A DNA stretch of 64,000 nt from contig NZ_CP024309.1 of NCBI RefSeq assembly GCF_002944405.1, forward strand, positions 310,001-374,000. The letters are read 5' to 3'. The DNA comes from Sinorhizobium fredii (lineage in GTDB: Bacteria > Pseudomonadota > Alphaproteobacteria > Rhizobiales > Rhizobiaceae). The translations under genes and the position numbers were made by a program. The notes under the pieces are model-generated. The model searched no databases. It saw only the letters and a program-made list of their open reading frames with translations, and was not told where the DNA came from. Within the stretch, counting starts at the first letter, position 1. Each line of letters opens with the position of its first letter. This document shows positions 27,183 through 36,539 of the stretch, one piece after another.

Positions 27183-29882
27183 TCAACAAGCAGAATATTC
27201 ATTTATGAGCTCTTTCACCCTCTGTCTGCGCTGCATCTCGGCACGTGCCCAGCCCTCCCGCATGTTTACGCATTTCAGTTGCGCATCCCTAAAGAGCGTT
27301 CTTGCCAAAGATACCTGGACATCGATCGACCGATTGCTGGGTCCGCCTCCGAACTCCAAAGAGTCCCTGCACTCCTCAAGAGTCGCCGGCAACACATCAG
27401 CTAGGTGGCTGGCAAGCTCGCTTCGGCAGTTTGCTGAGCAGCCATCTTGAGAAAGGCGCGTTGCGATCTCCCCCACTTGTGTGTGGGCATCCCTAAATGG
27501 AACCCCTCGCGAGGACATTCGTTCGGCGGCGACGGTTGTCATTGCCAAGCCGTCTTCCAGGTTTTCCCGCATTGATGGCGCATTGAAGGACATGAACTTC
27601 AATATCAGCGATGTAAGCGTGATGGCCCGTTTGAGGGCATCCTCCGCAAGGTCGAGCGGGGAGCAGCCGTAATTGCTTGCTTCGATCGAGTTACTGAAAG
27701 GCGCTTTGCAGCTAGCCGCTGCCGCGGAAACGTAGGCGCCGAGCACTGTGCTTGCTGATCCCTTAATGTGTTCAAGCAGAAATGGGTTCCTCTTTTGAGG
27801 CAACATGGAAGAACCGCCGGCAAGATTGCGAGGAACGTCGATGAAGGCGAACTCACGCGTCGTCCAAACCTGCAGGTCCTGAGCCAAACGACTGAGCAAG
27901 ATTGACACGCCAACAAAGAGTGAAAGGCCCTGTAGATGTAGATCTCGGCTCGCAACCGCATCAAGAGAGTTGAACGACGCCTGTTCGAATCCCAGAAGCG
28001 TAGCGGTTTTCATTGGATCTATCGGCATGCTGGTGCCACCGCCGGCTCCGGCCCCCATGGGGCAACTCCTGACCTCTTGAAGAAGTTTATGAAGCCGCTG
28101 GCGTTCGCGCCCGAGAGCGAAGAAGACCCCGAGCAGGTAGTGTCCCGGCGATCCTGGAAGTGCAATTTGGTATTGACTGTACAGTGGAGCTATAAGTCCC
28201 GACGCTTCTTCGACTCGCTGAAGCAGGACATCTTGTGCAATTCCTATTTGTTCCGACATGGAACACGCCGCTTCCCGAAGAGCCAGGATAGAAATGGTCG
28301 CGTTTAAGTCGTTTCGAGACCTCGCAAGGTGTAGCCAACCGGCCTTCTCCGGGCCTGCTCTGGCGGCAAGTTCGGCCTCATAGGCCAGATAGAGACCACG
28401 CGGAGCACTGCGGCCGTCCAAAGATTGAAAGCCCTCGTCCTGGAGGTTCAAGATGTGCTTGAGTAGACCGGCTGCGGCGGCTTGGCTGATCAAGCCCTGG
28501 TCTGCGAGCATCACCAGATGTGCCTCGTCTACGATAGACTGGTACCGCAGAAGGCGACCGTCACGCGAGATTTCGATAGCCGGAGCAAGCAACTTCATCG
28601 CTTCGGGATGTAGGTTCCACTTGCCCTGACTTGATCCGGCGACTTGCTTGTTGTCTGCTTCGCCAGCAGTCGTTTCGATATTAATCATCATGGAATCGAT
28701 CATCAGTTCAGCTGCCGTGACAGCGGTATCGAGTTCATCGCCAACGCCTACTGCGTAGGCTACTCGGTCTCTGAAGTCGCCGTTGATCTGTAATTCCTCC
28801 CCCTCAGATTTCAGAAGACCCGCTTCGGGCACAGTTGCCTCTGGAGTTCGAGAAAAACCCAAGCGTTTTAGGTTCCCGGACTTGTGAGCAACTCGGAAAC
28901 GGATAGCTCCCGCCCTTTTACTCGGTCGTGGGGGTGCAAACGCTTCACCGCCATAAAGCTCGATCACCATGTCCGGGATTGATGTGCCCAAGGCGTGCGA
29001 GAGCATAACTGGAATCATCCCTCCAGCCAGCCTGGGATTGACCTCAATAACGACGGGGCCGGAGTCCGATATCACGAACTCAACATGAGCCGGTCCGAAG
29101 TCCAATCCTAGAGCCGATACCGCGCCTGCGGCAAAAGAAGCCAGTTCATCCAAGGACGACTGCGGAAGAGGGGCCGGGAAGTCGTGCCCCACCTCTACAA
29201 AACAGGGAGGCGGCCCCTTGTGCTTGGCGATAATTCCAAGGCAATGTAGCGTCCCATCGTATGCAATCATTTCTGCAGAGTATTCCTTACCCTCTACGAA
29301 TTGCTGAATGAGGATCTCGGGGCTGCGCAAATCCACTTGATCAAGCAGCACGTCGTGTGCACTTTCAAACGCCTTGACAACGGCTGCGGCACTGTCGCAA
29401 AGCCTTACACCGCTACTGCCGCTTCCGGAGACCGGCTTCACGACGACAGGGAAGATAGCTTGGGCAAGAATGTTCTCGACGTCTCTGAGGGAAGTGGCCA
29501 GCCGAGTTTCGGGAACCGAAATTGCTTGTCGCTGCAACTCGGTCACTTGCTTCCATTTGTTCCGGCACGTAGCTATGGCGTCCGGACGCGCTGCTGGTAA
29601 CCCGATCGCCTTCGCGACTCTTGACGCTGTTTCCACAAAGTAGTCCGACGTCGAATACGTCCCTGCCAAACGTGTTAGCTTTGCGGCGACCCCAATGATT
29701 TCATCCGGATAACGCGTCTCAGCTTCTATTATTCTTGCGACGGATCCCTCAAGAAAGGGATAGCGGGCAGGATTACGCGTCACGAGATAAGGTTCAAAGC
29801 CTAGGACTCTTGCCCGTTTCATCAATAGCTCGCCAGTCCCTGTCGTGTTGCTTTCCACGAAGAGGAAACTACCTCGGTTCAT
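27183..29882 (-). CDS. ATP-grasp ligase / argininosuccinate-lyase-like fusion protein
   Basis: An 899-residue two-domain enzyme. Residues 1 to about 400 are an ATP-grasp ligase with the loop [19 protein letters not shown] and metal residues in [14 protein letters not shown]. Residues from about 420 are an argininosuccinate lyase/fumarase superfamily domain with [16 protein letters not shown] and the signature [20 protein letters not shown] (about 690-705), which carries the catalytic Ser loop. Its start overlaps the upstream PLP-enzyme stop by 14 nt. In diaminobutyrate pathways an ASL-like enzyme removes fumarate from an aspartate adduct to leave an amine; the fused ligase could then couple that amino acid to another. 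ASL-type arginine synthesis is less likely because ASL alone is about 470 residues and not fused to ATP-grasp. Confidence 0.88.
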   Translation of the reverse strand: MNRGSFLFVESNTTGTGELLMKRARVLGFEPYLVTRNPARYPFLEGSVARIIEAETRYPDEIIGVAAKLTRLAGTYSTSDYFVETASRVAKAIGLPAARPDAIATCRNKWKQVTELQRQAISVPETRLATSLRDVENILAQAIFPVVVKPVSGSGSSGVRLCDSAAAVVKAFESAHDVLLDQVDLRSPEILIQQFVEGKEYSAEMIAYDGTLHCLGIIAKHKGPPPCFVEVGHDFPAPLPQSSLDELASFAAGAVSALGLDFGPAHVEFVISDSGPVVIEVNPRLAGGMIPVMLSHALGTSIPDMVIELYGGEAFAPPRPSKRAGAIRFRVAHKSGNLKRLGFSRTPEATVPEAGLLKSEGEELQINGDFRDRVAYAVGVGDELDTAVTAAELMIDSMMINIETTAGEADNKQVAGSSQGKWNLHPEAMKLLAPAIEISRDGRLLRYQSIVDEAHLVMLADQGLISQAAAAGLLKHILNLQDEGFQSLDGRSAPRGLYLAYEAELAARAGPEKAGWLHLARSRNDLNATISILALREAACSMSEQIGIAQDVLLQRVEEASGLIAPLYSQYQIALPGSPGHYLLGVFFALGRERQRLHKLLQEVRSCPMGAGAGGGTSMPIDPMKTATLLGFEQASFNSLDAVASRDLHLQGLSLFVGVSILLSRLAQDLQVWTTREFAFIDVPRNLAGGSSMLPQKRNPFLLEHIKGSASTVLGAYVSAAAASCKAPFSNSIEASNYGCSPLDLAEDALKRAITLTSLILKFMSFNAPSMRENLEDGLAMTTVAAERMSSRGVPFRDAHTQVGEIATRLSQDGCSANCRSELASHLADVLPATLEECRDSLEFGGGPSNRSIDVQVSLARTLFRDAQLKCVNMREGWARAEMQRRQRVKELINEYSAC

Positions 29883-30963
29883 CGAAACTCTCCAACTCGT
29901 TTAGGACAGCTTCCCGACTTCTCCGGTTCCAAAAATATCTGTTCCATGGCGGGAAAGCAGTCACGGGATGCTCCTCGCTAGCCGGAGCGTCCAGAAGAAT
30001 ACCCTGATCCGAAGATCCGTTCTGCTTGAGCCCCTCGTGATCGTAGACAGCTTCAACATAGCGATGGCCTTCATCAGGACATATGACGACCACGGTCTCC
30101 TTTGGAAACTGTCGAGCGCGCCAGTGCCCAACGACGTAGCTCGCCCCGGAGGTTGGACCGGCGAAAATGGCGTGCCGCTGGTGGAGGGCACGCGTTGCAG
30201 CAAATGCCAGCGATGCCGATATGAAATGCACCTCGTCATATAGTTCATGCTTGACATTCTTGGGGACAAGACTATTGCCTAATCCTCGCAGTTTTCTTTC
30301 GCCGTCCGGTTGGCAAAAAATGACGCTATTGAACGTGTCCACTCCGATCAGGCGGGCGGCCGGGGATTTTTGGCGGAGGCGCTCTATTGTTCCGCAAGTA
30401 GAGCCGCCTGATCCAACAGACCCCACTAACGTCACGGCGGCGCCGAGCATCTCCGAAATCTGGTCGGCGAAATCCTTGTAGGCTGCCGGATTGTCAGGTG
30501 TTTCATATTGACGAGGCCAGAAACATGAGTGGCCGAACTGTGTCATTCTAGCGTGCAATGCGTCGAGACGGCTCCTTTGATATCCACCCTCCCTCGCTTT
30601 TTCAGTCACTACGAAAACTTCCGCGCCCAGGGATCTCAACCTGGTTTCCAGTGCCCTATCCATCACTGGGTCTGTAAAAATCTCGAGCTGTAATCCGATT
30701 TCCCGGCAGACTACAGCCAATCCCAGGGCGAAGGTCCCGCTCGACGTCTCCAAAACTTTCGCGTCGGGCTTCAACGTCCTCCGATTCAACGCTTGTTCGA
30801 GAATATACTTCGCAGGCAGAAGCTTCATGAATGCGAATTGCGCAAGATAAAGATTTGTCCCACACCGAATAATGCGCGGTAGCGAATAGGCATCAGAATA
30901 GCTGGAGAATGGCAGGTGTTCTCGGTGCAAGTGTTCTCGGACGGTTCTCATACGACTGGTCAT
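29869..30963 (-). CDS. Cysteine-synthase-like PLP enzyme (fold type II, beta-replacement)
   Basis: A 364-residue protein of the tryptophan-synthase-beta/cysteine-synthase fold. The likely PLP lysine is in [12 protein letters not shown] (near residue 52). The substrate loop is [12 protein letters not shown], the phosphate cup [16 protein letters not shown] and the ring-contact GPTSGAS. Relatives such as SbnA replace the O-phospho group of phosphoserine with an amino acid amine. It follows the kinase by 5 nt and overlaps the lyase fusion, so the operon order kinase, PLP enzyme, lyase matches diaminobutyrate or diaminopropionate synthesis from a phosphorylated Thr or Ser. A C-terminal tail of about 50 residues is unassigned. 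Confidence 0.85.
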   Translation of the reverse strand: MTSRMRTVREHLHREHLPFSSYSDAYSLPRIIRCGTNLYLAQFAFMKLLPAKYILEQALNRRTLKPDAKVLETSSGTFALGLAVVCREIGLQLEIFTDPVMDRALETRLRSLGAEVFVVTEKAREGGYQRSRLDALHARMTQFGHSCFWPRQYETPDNPAAYKDFADQISEMLGAAVTLVGSVGSGGSTCGTIERLRQKSPAARLIGVDTFNSVIFCQPDGERKLRGLGNSLVPKNVKHELYDEVHFISASLAFAATRALHQRHAIFAGPTSGASYVVGHWRARQFPKETVVVICPDEGHRYVEAVYDHEGLKQNGSSDQGILLDAPASEEHPVTAFPPWNRYFWNRRSREAVLNELESFDEPR

Positions 30964-30968
30964 CAGTG

Positions 30969-32024
30969 TTAACTCATAGTCAGATATATTTTCGGCGAGT
31001 TATCAAAAGGCCTTACGTGGTCCACTACGGACCGAAGCTTCCGTGGGAAATCAGGTGCCATCCGATCAAGCATTATTCCGATCATCGTACCGCTGTGCGC
31101 CACTATAACTCCGAGCGCGCCGGTCTCCTCGGATGCTTTTAGAGTCGAAACTAGATGCTTCTTCGGAACCCGTTTCTGATGCAGGAGCGCACTTGCGGTA
31201 GCTATTTCGCCTACTGCAGCCACGTCGCCCTGCGGAATTGCAACCCGCGCTCGCTCGAGCAATTCGTGATACTGCGTTCTCTGATAAGCGGAGACTTCCC
31301 CTCGCCGTTGATCATAGTCGACTGTCTCGACCGTTCCTCCTTCATCGATACCGACGATAGCAAGGGGCGGCATTTGCCCGAGGAAGGAGAGAAGGCTGCA
31401 TGATCGCTGTTGATATGCGACCGTGCCGGGGTACATCACTCCATCGGATGGCTCGATCTCCGCCATTAGCTTCTCGATCAACGATGTCCGGACCCTACGC
31501 TTGAAGCAGGAGGCGATTGACCGTGCAGTCGCAACAAGATCTGCGGACGAACTCGCCAGGCCTTTTCCTTCAGGGAGCTCAGATTGCAAAAGGAGGGTTC
31601 CTCCCGGGACACTGAGCGCAGTCACAAGGTTCTCAGCCAGTCGTTTTGCTTTGAACTTATGTTGCGGATAAACGGTTACAGATCGTGTGCCTGCAATCGG
31701 CATGAAGTGGGCCCGCGCAAACACCGCGATGGGCATCGTGATCAAGAAATGAGATTCACGGGAAAGATAGCCGATCGGCAATTGGCCTTGCAGCAACTCG
31801 CCGAATGTGCCGCAACAAAGAGCTTCACCCTCGCCAGAAGCAATACCAGGCTGCTGCCCATCCTCAACCACGAATTCGGCCGTATCTTCAGCGTCGAACG
31901 TCTGATGTTCCGTGTAGGGCCTCCAGACCTTGTCAGCGGCCGCTTTCACAAGTACTGTGGCGGTGGTGACGCTGGCCACGCTTCCTAGAGGGTCGATGGA
32001 ACGGGTGGGATTCTCGATCGACAT
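30969..32024 (-). CDS. GHMP-family kinase, L-threonine-kinase (PduX)-like
   Basis: A 351-residue GHMP kinase. The PduX-like opening motif CCGTFGELLQGQLP is near residues 70-83 and the ATP loop PEGKGLASSSAD at 151-162. A non-conserved N-terminal 60 residues precede it. PduX makes O-phospho-L-threonine for cobalamin synthesis, but here the gene leads an operon with a cysteine-synthase-like enzyme and an ASL fusion, as in friulimicin-type diaminobutyrate clusters, where a threonine kinase activates the side-chain hydroxyl. GAGGAAG lies just upstream of ATG 32024. Homoserine or serine are other possible substrates. Confidence 0.82.
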   Translation of the reverse strand: MSIENPTRSIDPLGSVASVTTATVLVKAAADKVWRPYTEHQTFDAEDTAEFVVEDGQQPGIASGEGEALCCGTFGELLQGQLPIGYLSRESHFLITMPIAVFARAHFMPIAGTRSVTVYPQHKFKAKRLAENLVTALSVPGGTLLLQSELPEGKGLASSSADLVATARSIASCFKRRVRTSLIEKLMAEIEPSDGVMYPGTVAYQQRSCSLLSFLGQMPPLAIVGIDEGGTVETVDYDQRRGEVSAYQRTQYHELLERARVAIPQGDVAAVGEIATASALLHQKRVPKKHLVSTLKASEETGALGVIVAHSGTMIGIMLDRMAPDFPRKLRSVVDHVRPFDNSPKIYLTMS

Positions 32025-32835
32025 ATCACTTCCTCACCGGGCTCATTGACATCTGAACTGCTGTGGGGAACGACACCCGGACGCCGAACCAGAATCGCGT
32101 TCCCGTGTACCGGGCCCAACTCCGCGACCGATATTCTTAGGATGGCCGATGAGGCTTTTTCGGTCTAGCTACCAGTTCGGGTAGGGCGTCGCAGATGCGA
32201 TCCTAAAGCAGAATTCGCTAAGACTTACAACGCTTATAGCAACCGCCTCCTGACATGCATCCTTAATCATATGTTTTGGACTTGGATCACTGAACATAGC
32301 CAAAGCAAAAGCGCCGTTGTAATGAACTGGCACAGACACTCGAGCGGATCAACGTCAGTGGAGCTCCCTTGGAATCAGAATGAGATCATGAATGTCGGAC
32401 CAAGCGTCAGGCGAGGTGCATAACTGGCGGTGTGGAGCACGTTCTGGCGCCCTCCAGTTTGCCAATTTTCAGCTGCGACGGATTCAAACCTGCCCGCATT
32501 CGCGTGCTCGCAACGCCCCCCGCGGCCTGAACGATCGCTTGCTCGCCTAGCCGCTCTGTCGATCGCTGGTAGCCAAAAAACTCATCGAGAGTTTCCACGC
32601 TGACGCGAAGACGAGCGATGACGAAATGCGGGCCAGCATACCCGGAGCCTTATGCCAAGACCGGTGGGCAGCTCTTTAAGCGCCTTCAGACGCTCAATCC
32701 GAGGAGGTGAGAAACCTCGCAGCAGACATTATTGTCAGGTTTGTCCAGCAACGGCATAGCGGTACCCGCCTGACTTGCTGCTGCATCCGGATTTAAATGA
32801 CTGGCAGACAAGAAAAGATCTCCTTCCTTTAAAAT
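32025..32835. other. Intergenic region upstream of the kinase operon
   Basis: About 810 bp between the divergent kinase operon and the LuxR-type gene. No frame has a recognised domain. It should contain the promoter of the kinase-lyase operon; no clear nod box or sigma-54 element facing that operon was found. Confidence 0.45.
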
Positions 32836-32851
32836 TGGCACAACTTTTGAA
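32836..32851 (+). promoter_or_regulatory. Sigma-54 (RpoN) promoter upstream of LuxR-type gene
   Basis: TGGCACAACTTTTGAA has the -24 TGGCAC and a -12 TTGAA with exact spacing. The same -12 variant occurs at nifH (TGGCACGACTTTTGAA) in this window. The predicted start of transcription is near 32862, about 46 nt before the LuxR-type start codon. No complete TGT-N10-ACA site was seen upstream, only a TGTCAGG half-site near 32736. Confidence 0.65.
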
Positions 32852-32907
32852 CTGCTCGCAGGAGTGACGACGATCCGCAGCCCTTGAAACGAAGGAAGGA
32901 AAGCAGG

Positions 32908-33147
32908 ATGTCAGCTCTGCGTAGACCCACTAATGTCATCGAGAAAAATCTTGATCTCTCTCTAAGAGAAAAAGAGTGTATTTTGTGGGTGGCACGAGGA
33001 AAATCGTCCTGGGACATAGGAGTTATTATGAGCATATCTGAAAACACTGTAAACTTTCATATAAAAAACGTAATGCGAAAGTTAGATGCTGCCAGCAGAA
33101 CCGTTGCCGCTATCAAGGCAATAAACCTCGGACTCATCGAGTTGTAA
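32908..33147 (+). CDS. LuxR-type HTH-only regulator
   Basis: A 79-residue protein that is almost entirely a GerE/LuxR DNA-binding domain: LSLREKECILWVARGKSSWD, then the recognition helix SENTVNFHIKNVMRKL. No acyl-homoserine-lactone or receiver domain is encoded, and the sequence upstream in frame shows none. The start at 32908 has GGAAGGAAAG before it. A sigma-54 promoter just upstream suggests nodule expression. It could act as a stand-alone regulator or as an inhibitor of a full-length LuxR-type partner. The alternative is a 5'-truncated remnant that gained a promoter. Confidence 0.75.
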   Translation: MSALRRPTNVIEKNLDLSLREKECILWVARGKSSWDIGVIMSISENTVNFHIKNVMRKLDAASRTVAAIKAINLGLIEL

Positions 33148-33493
33148 GATCCGCGATCTTCGAGCTTAGCCACGATCCGCCTTTTCGGCGTGCCACATTT
33201 GCGCACTTGCGGGGTGCAATTCATGTGATTCGAACGCACGTGTGGTGCGATCTTCTTGAAATCCGGCATTTCAAAGCGGTGCTGCATTTATTGCACTTGC
33301 GTTTTAATGTAAGGGCGACGAGCTCCGACCTTTCCTTCCCTGCCCGAGGTCGCGAGATATGCTCCTCCCTCGGCAGGAGCGGAACGGATTGATCAGAGAT
33401 CGCGCTGAAGCCGTGCTCGGAAGTCCCTTTTAATGCCTGATGGTCTCTTTCATCACGGCCACGATCGCGGAGGACTCCTCTCTGCTAACGAGA

Positions 33494-33509
33494 TGTATGT
33501 CAACCAACA
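33494..33509 (+). promoter_or_regulatory. NifA upstream activator site (TGT-N10-ACA)
   Basis: TGTATGTCAACCAACA fits the NifA site TGT-N10-ACA. It lies 90 bp upstream of the perfect sigma-54 promoter at 33599, the normal distance. Confidence 0.7.
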
Positions 33510-33598
33510 CTGTATTTGTCGGACCCGCTTCACTATTGCACTCTCATGTAACATGTCGACAATTATGAATATATTTTCTGCGATCCGTTCTGCATCGT

Positions 33599-33614
33599 TG
33601 GCACCCGCGTTGCA
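33599..33614 (+). promoter_or_regulatory. Perfect sigma-54 -24/-12 promoter
   Basis: TGGCACCCGCGTTGCA matches the consensus TGGCAC-N5-TTGCA at every fixed position. With the TGT-N10-ACA site 90 bp upstream it forms a complete NifA-dependent promoter reading rightward. The start of transcription is expected near 33625. No recognised gene follows. Confidence 0.82.
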
Positions 33615-33673
33615 TTGAACATGAGTCGTTCCGATCGGTTTGCGCCGAGGCTCAGGGCGACTCAGAAGGGACC

Positions 33674-33751
33674 ATGCCACATGCTTGCAATGTATGGGAC
33701 CTTGTGATGGGCTGTGCGATCTCAACCGAAAACAAATCCTACTCTCGGTAG
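33674..33751 (+). CDS. Possible 25-residue peptide downstream of NifA promoter
   Basis: The first ATG after the predicted transcription start with a Shine-Dalgarno-like AGAAGGG (33664-33670) opens a 25-codon frame containing ACNVWDLVMGCAIS with two Cys. No family is recognised. The only support is position and the ribosome-binding site. It may equally be the remnant of a lost gene or part of a non-coding transcript. Confidence 0.25.
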   Translation: MPHACNVWDLVMGCAISTENKSYSR

Positions 33752-33766
33752 CAATACAATGGTTCG

Positions 33767-34015
33767 ATGGCCAAGCAAGCCCCGCGCCCGAGGCATCCGC
33801 AGTATTCGCGTTTCAAGAAGGGGGCCGATAATCATTGGCTTAGACGATATCTCAAATTCGGTGCTTCAACCGGACCGGAGCCAAATTGCATCTGCACGGA
33901 GGCGCACGTCCTCACGCCGACACAGTGTTTGAAAGACGGCAGGTTCCTCGGGAAGGAGGACGCGCATTACTGGATTTTGCGAGTGCTCAAAAAGCCAGCG
34001 GAACAGCGACTATGA
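33767..34015 (+). CDS. Hypothetical protein downstream of NifA promoter
   Basis: An 82-residue basic open frame (start MAKQAPRPRHPQYSRFKKGA, later LGKEDAHYWILRVLKKPAEQ). No domain is recognised and no good ribosome-binding site precedes the ATG. It is the longest frame within 400 bp of the perfect sigma-54 promoter and in the right orientation, which is why it is listed. Confidence 0.3.
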   Translation: MAKQAPRPRHPQYSRFKKGADNHWLRRYLKFGASTGPEPNCICTEAHVLTPTQCLKDGRFLGKEDAHYWILRVLKKPAEQRL

Positions 34016-34422
34016 CCTGCTCGCTTCAGCCGGCAGCTTGAGCGTGTTCAGCACTTCTATCCATAGATCGATAAAGCGGGTGGTTTCCGAGGCCCCCGGA
34101 AGGCGCCACGATCAGCCCCCACAGCGCCCTGCGCAGCTCTCGGGCCATTCCGCGGTATCTACCCACGAGATTCGACTCATTATCTGCAGCAGATCGGAGA
34201 CTTCGGCGAGCCGCAGCGCACCGGGCGGCGGTACGCGCAGGGTGGTGAGCGCGCCGCGGCCTCGCATTGGCCAGTGCAGTTATGACTGGGCTGCAAGGTC
34301 GGTGGCCATGCGAATAACTCCTGAGGAGGTTGCCTCCGTTGGCTGGACTTAAGTGGACCGGGGCCCATGGAAGGCGGTCAAACACGAAATGGGACTGTGT
34401 TATTAGTCACATGTGCCGAGCG
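34016..34422. other. Region without a recognised gene
   Basis: About 400 bp between the NifA-promoter transcript and the 3' end of acdS. Frames on both strands are Arg/Pro-rich and look like non-coding readings of GC-rich DNA. No clear terminator was found. Confidence 0.4.
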
Positions 34423-35436
34423 TCAGCCATTTAAGAATGTATTGCTATAACTGTTGACCGCCGGCGCGCCGCCGAGATGCACGTAGAGGACCTTCGATCC
34501 CTCCGCAAAGAAGCCTTTCTGGACGAGGTCGATTATTGCGTGCATGGATTTGCCCTCATAGACCGGGTCCGTAATTATCCCTTCGAGCCGGGCACACAGG
34601 CGAATGGCGTCTTTCGTACCGTCGGACGGAATGCCATAACATGGGTACGCGTACTGCTCGAACAATCTCACATCATCGTCCGCGATTTCCATGCCGAGAT
34701 CGATGAGTTTTGCCGTGTGGCGAGCAATCTGGAGCACCTGCGCCTTGGTCTGGTTGGGGGTAGCGGAGGCATCGATACCAATCACGTTTCGCTGTCGCCC
34801 GTCCTTGGCGAAGCCAACGACCATGCCCGCGTGCGTTGAACCCGTCACCGTGCAAACCACGACATAGTTGAAGGCAAATCCAAGTCGCTTCTCCTGTGCG
34901 CGCACTTCCTCCGCGAACCCGACGTAACCCAGCCCACCATACTTGTGAACAGATGCCCCGGCCGGAATCGCATAGGGTCTGTCTCCCCTTTGCTTCACCT
35001 CGGCGAACGCCTGTTCCCAACTGCGGCGGATGCCGATGTCAAAGCCCTCATCGACCAAGCGTACCTCTGCTCCCATGATCCGGCTCAATAGAATGTTGCC
35101 GATGCGGTCATATAGGGCATCCTCATGTGGTACCCAGCTCTCCTGCACCAGGACGCATTTCATGCCGATCTTAGCCGCGACCGCGGCGACCATACGCGTA
35201 TGGTTCGACTGCACGCCGCCGATCGAGACAAGCGTATCGGACTTCGACGCAATCGCGTCGGGGATGATGTATTCGAGTTTGCGGAGCTTGTTCCCGCCTA
35301 ACGCGAGTCCGGAGTTGCAGTCTTCGCGTTTGGCGTAGATTTCCACCTTTCCGCCTAAATGCTTGCCAAGGCGGTCGAGCTTCTCGATCGGTGTAGGCCC
35401 AAAGGTAAGCGGGTAGCGTTCGAATTTTTCCAGCAT
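34423..35436 (-). CDS. acdS: 1-aminocyclopropane-1-carboxylate deaminase
   Basis: A 337-residue PLP enzyme that splits ACC, the plant ethylene precursor, into 2-oxobutyrate and ammonia, lowering ethylene and so favouring nodulation. The PLP Lys is in [14 protein letters not shown] (residue 50). The nucleophile-side Ser is in GGVQSNHTR. The Tyr-Glu pair that separates true ACC deaminases from D-cysteine desulfhydrases is present in [10 protein letters not shown]. Length is normal and the frame intact. In Mesorhizobium, acdS is often on the symbiosis island and NifA-controlled; here no clear -24/-12 element is visible in the 320 bp upstream. Confidence 0.93.
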   Translation of the reverse strand: MLEKFERYPLTFGPTPIEKLDRLGKHLGGKVEIYAKREDCNSGLALGGNKLRKLEYIIPDAIASKSDTLVSIGGVQSNHTRMVAAVAAKIGMKCVLVQESWVPHEDALYDRIGNILLSRIMGAEVRLVDEGFDIGIRRSWEQAFAEVKQRGDRPYAIPAGASVHKYGGLGYVGFAEEVRAQEKRLGFAFNYVVVCTVTGSTHAGMVVGFAKDGRQRNVIGIDASATPNQTKAQVLQIARHTAKLIDLGMEIADDDVRLFEQYAYPCYGIPSDGTKDAIRLCARLEGIITDPVYEGKSMHAIIDLVQKGFFAEGSKVLYVHLGGAPAVNSYSNTFLNG

Positions 35437-35760
35437 GTTCTCTCCAATGAGACGTAATTGAGCTGAAGCCAGCTATGCACGACGCCCGCTAAGACGCGTC
35501 TTTCTAATTTTAAGTCGACTGCTCTCTTTCGCCCCTGCTGGTTAGTTTCCAACGAAGTCTATGTCATCGAGACAATAACCACATCCTCGCGTTCTCCGTT
35601 GAAACAAGCGCCTACGGACCTGCATCCCCCTCGGTTGGAACGACCTGAAACTGGTCGCCTCGTGGAATATCGATGTCCGCCCGAGGAGTGGCGACGTGCT
35701 ATGCGTGGGACCCAAGCGCGGAAGGGTTCATTCATCATTCTCATGAGACTCGTGCAATCA
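35437..35760. other. Intergenic region between acdS and syrA-like gene
   Basis: A 324-bp stretch with no recognised gene. It contains the upstream region of acdS (minus strand) and the end of the nif-fdxB-syrA transcript. Confidence 0.45.
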
Positions 35761-36006
35761 TTAGCGAAACTTCTTGCGAGGCTTCTCGGTTTGGCAAACT
35801 CTCTGAATGCGGCAAGACCGCCAGATTAGAAAGAGGACACCTCCGAAATAACTTATCTGAAGAAGCAGCCAACCAGCCAACGTTGCGACGATTACCTGGC
35901 GAATGGAATGCGAGAAGAAATAGGCCGTCAGAGCATTACTGCAAAGGAACAGTGCCAGGACAATACAGAAGAGTCTAAGGGGCAACGCCGTTCTCCTGGT
36001 TGCCAT
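35761..36006 (-). CDS. SyrA-like small inner-membrane protein (exopolysaccharide regulator family)
   Basis: An 81-residue protein with two hydrophobic segments (LRLFCIVLALFLCSNALTAY and VIVATLAGWLLLQISYFGGV) and a basic C-terminus. Size and layout fit the SyrA/exopolysaccharide production repressor family of rhizobia. Its ATG shares one base with the fdxB stop (TGATG), so it should be translated with the nif transcript. In S. meliloti SyrA alters exopolysaccharide synthesis through a sensor pathway. Identity is by size, topology and partial motif recall, not by a catalytic motif. Confidence 0.6.
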   Translation of the reverse strand: MATRRTALPLRLFCIVLALFLCSNALTAYFFSHSIRQVIVATLAGWLLLQISYFGGVLFLIWRSCRIQRVCQTEKPRKKFR

Positions 36007-36326
36007 CAGGCAGCAATCTTGTCAGCCGCAACATGGGTCTGACAGTTCTTCGGGCAGACGCGGGCGCAGGCTCCACATCCGATGCAACGGCCGGCCTGGT
36101 CGACGACCATGATCATGCGATTGAGCTCGCCATCGAAGTCATCGTCCTCGTCGTCGCAGATGCCAAGGACTTCACCCGCGTCATCGACGCCGTAAAGGTG
36201 CATGACCTCGCGCGAGCAGACCTTGAAGCAGCGGCCGCAGCCGATGCAGGTCGTGCCATCGATAGCAGTCAGATATTCGGGCATCCAGTTCGAGCCGTCG
36301 CGGGTAAGGAAAGGGCTCGTCATCAT
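36006..36326 (-). CDS. fdxB: Ferredoxin III, nif-specific (2[4Fe-4S])
   Basis: A 106-residue ferredoxin with two cluster motifs: CIGCGRCFKVC near residue 27 and CIGCGACARVCPKNC near residue 81. An acidic insert (GICDDEDDDFDGEL) between them is typical of FdxB. It supplies electrons for nitrogenase or cofactor assembly. Its start overlaps the stop of the upstream small gene by 4 nt, and it closes the nifENX block. Confidence 0.93.
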   Translation of the reverse strand: MMTSPFLTRDGSNWMPEYLTAIDGTTCIGCGRCFKVCSREVMHLYGVDDAGEVLGICDDEDDDFDGELNRMIMVVDQAGRCIGCGACARVCPKNCQTHVAADKIAA

Positions 36327-36523
36327 GAGTCCTCCAGCGCACTGAGCTCTCTTTTCGCTGAGTCCAGGTGGGCAAAAGCATCGAACGTCTTCTCGGCGAC
36401 CACCTTGATCTCGCGCCAGTTGACTGGGAGGTCCTCGGCAAGATCGTGTAGTTCCATCTTCGCAGTTCCGGCTCGCGACTGCAGTTTGCGAACTTTTTTC
36501 CTGAGTTCCTCAACATCCGACAT
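36323..36523 (-). CDS. Small nif-associated helical protein (DUF683/CCE_0567 family)
   Basis: A 66-residue protein (start MSDVEELRKKVRKLQSRAGT) with two predicted helices and the conserved LAEDLPVNW motif. The family is found between nifX-linked genes and fdxB in many diazotrophs; a cyanobacterial member forms a helical metal-binding dimer. The role in nitrogenase assembly is unknown. Confidence 0.88.
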   Translation of the reverse strand: MSDVEELRKKVRKLQSRAGTAKMELHDLAEDLPVNWREIKVVAEKTFDAFAHLDSAKRELSALEDS

Positions 36524-36539
36524 GATCTTCTTCCTCGGG

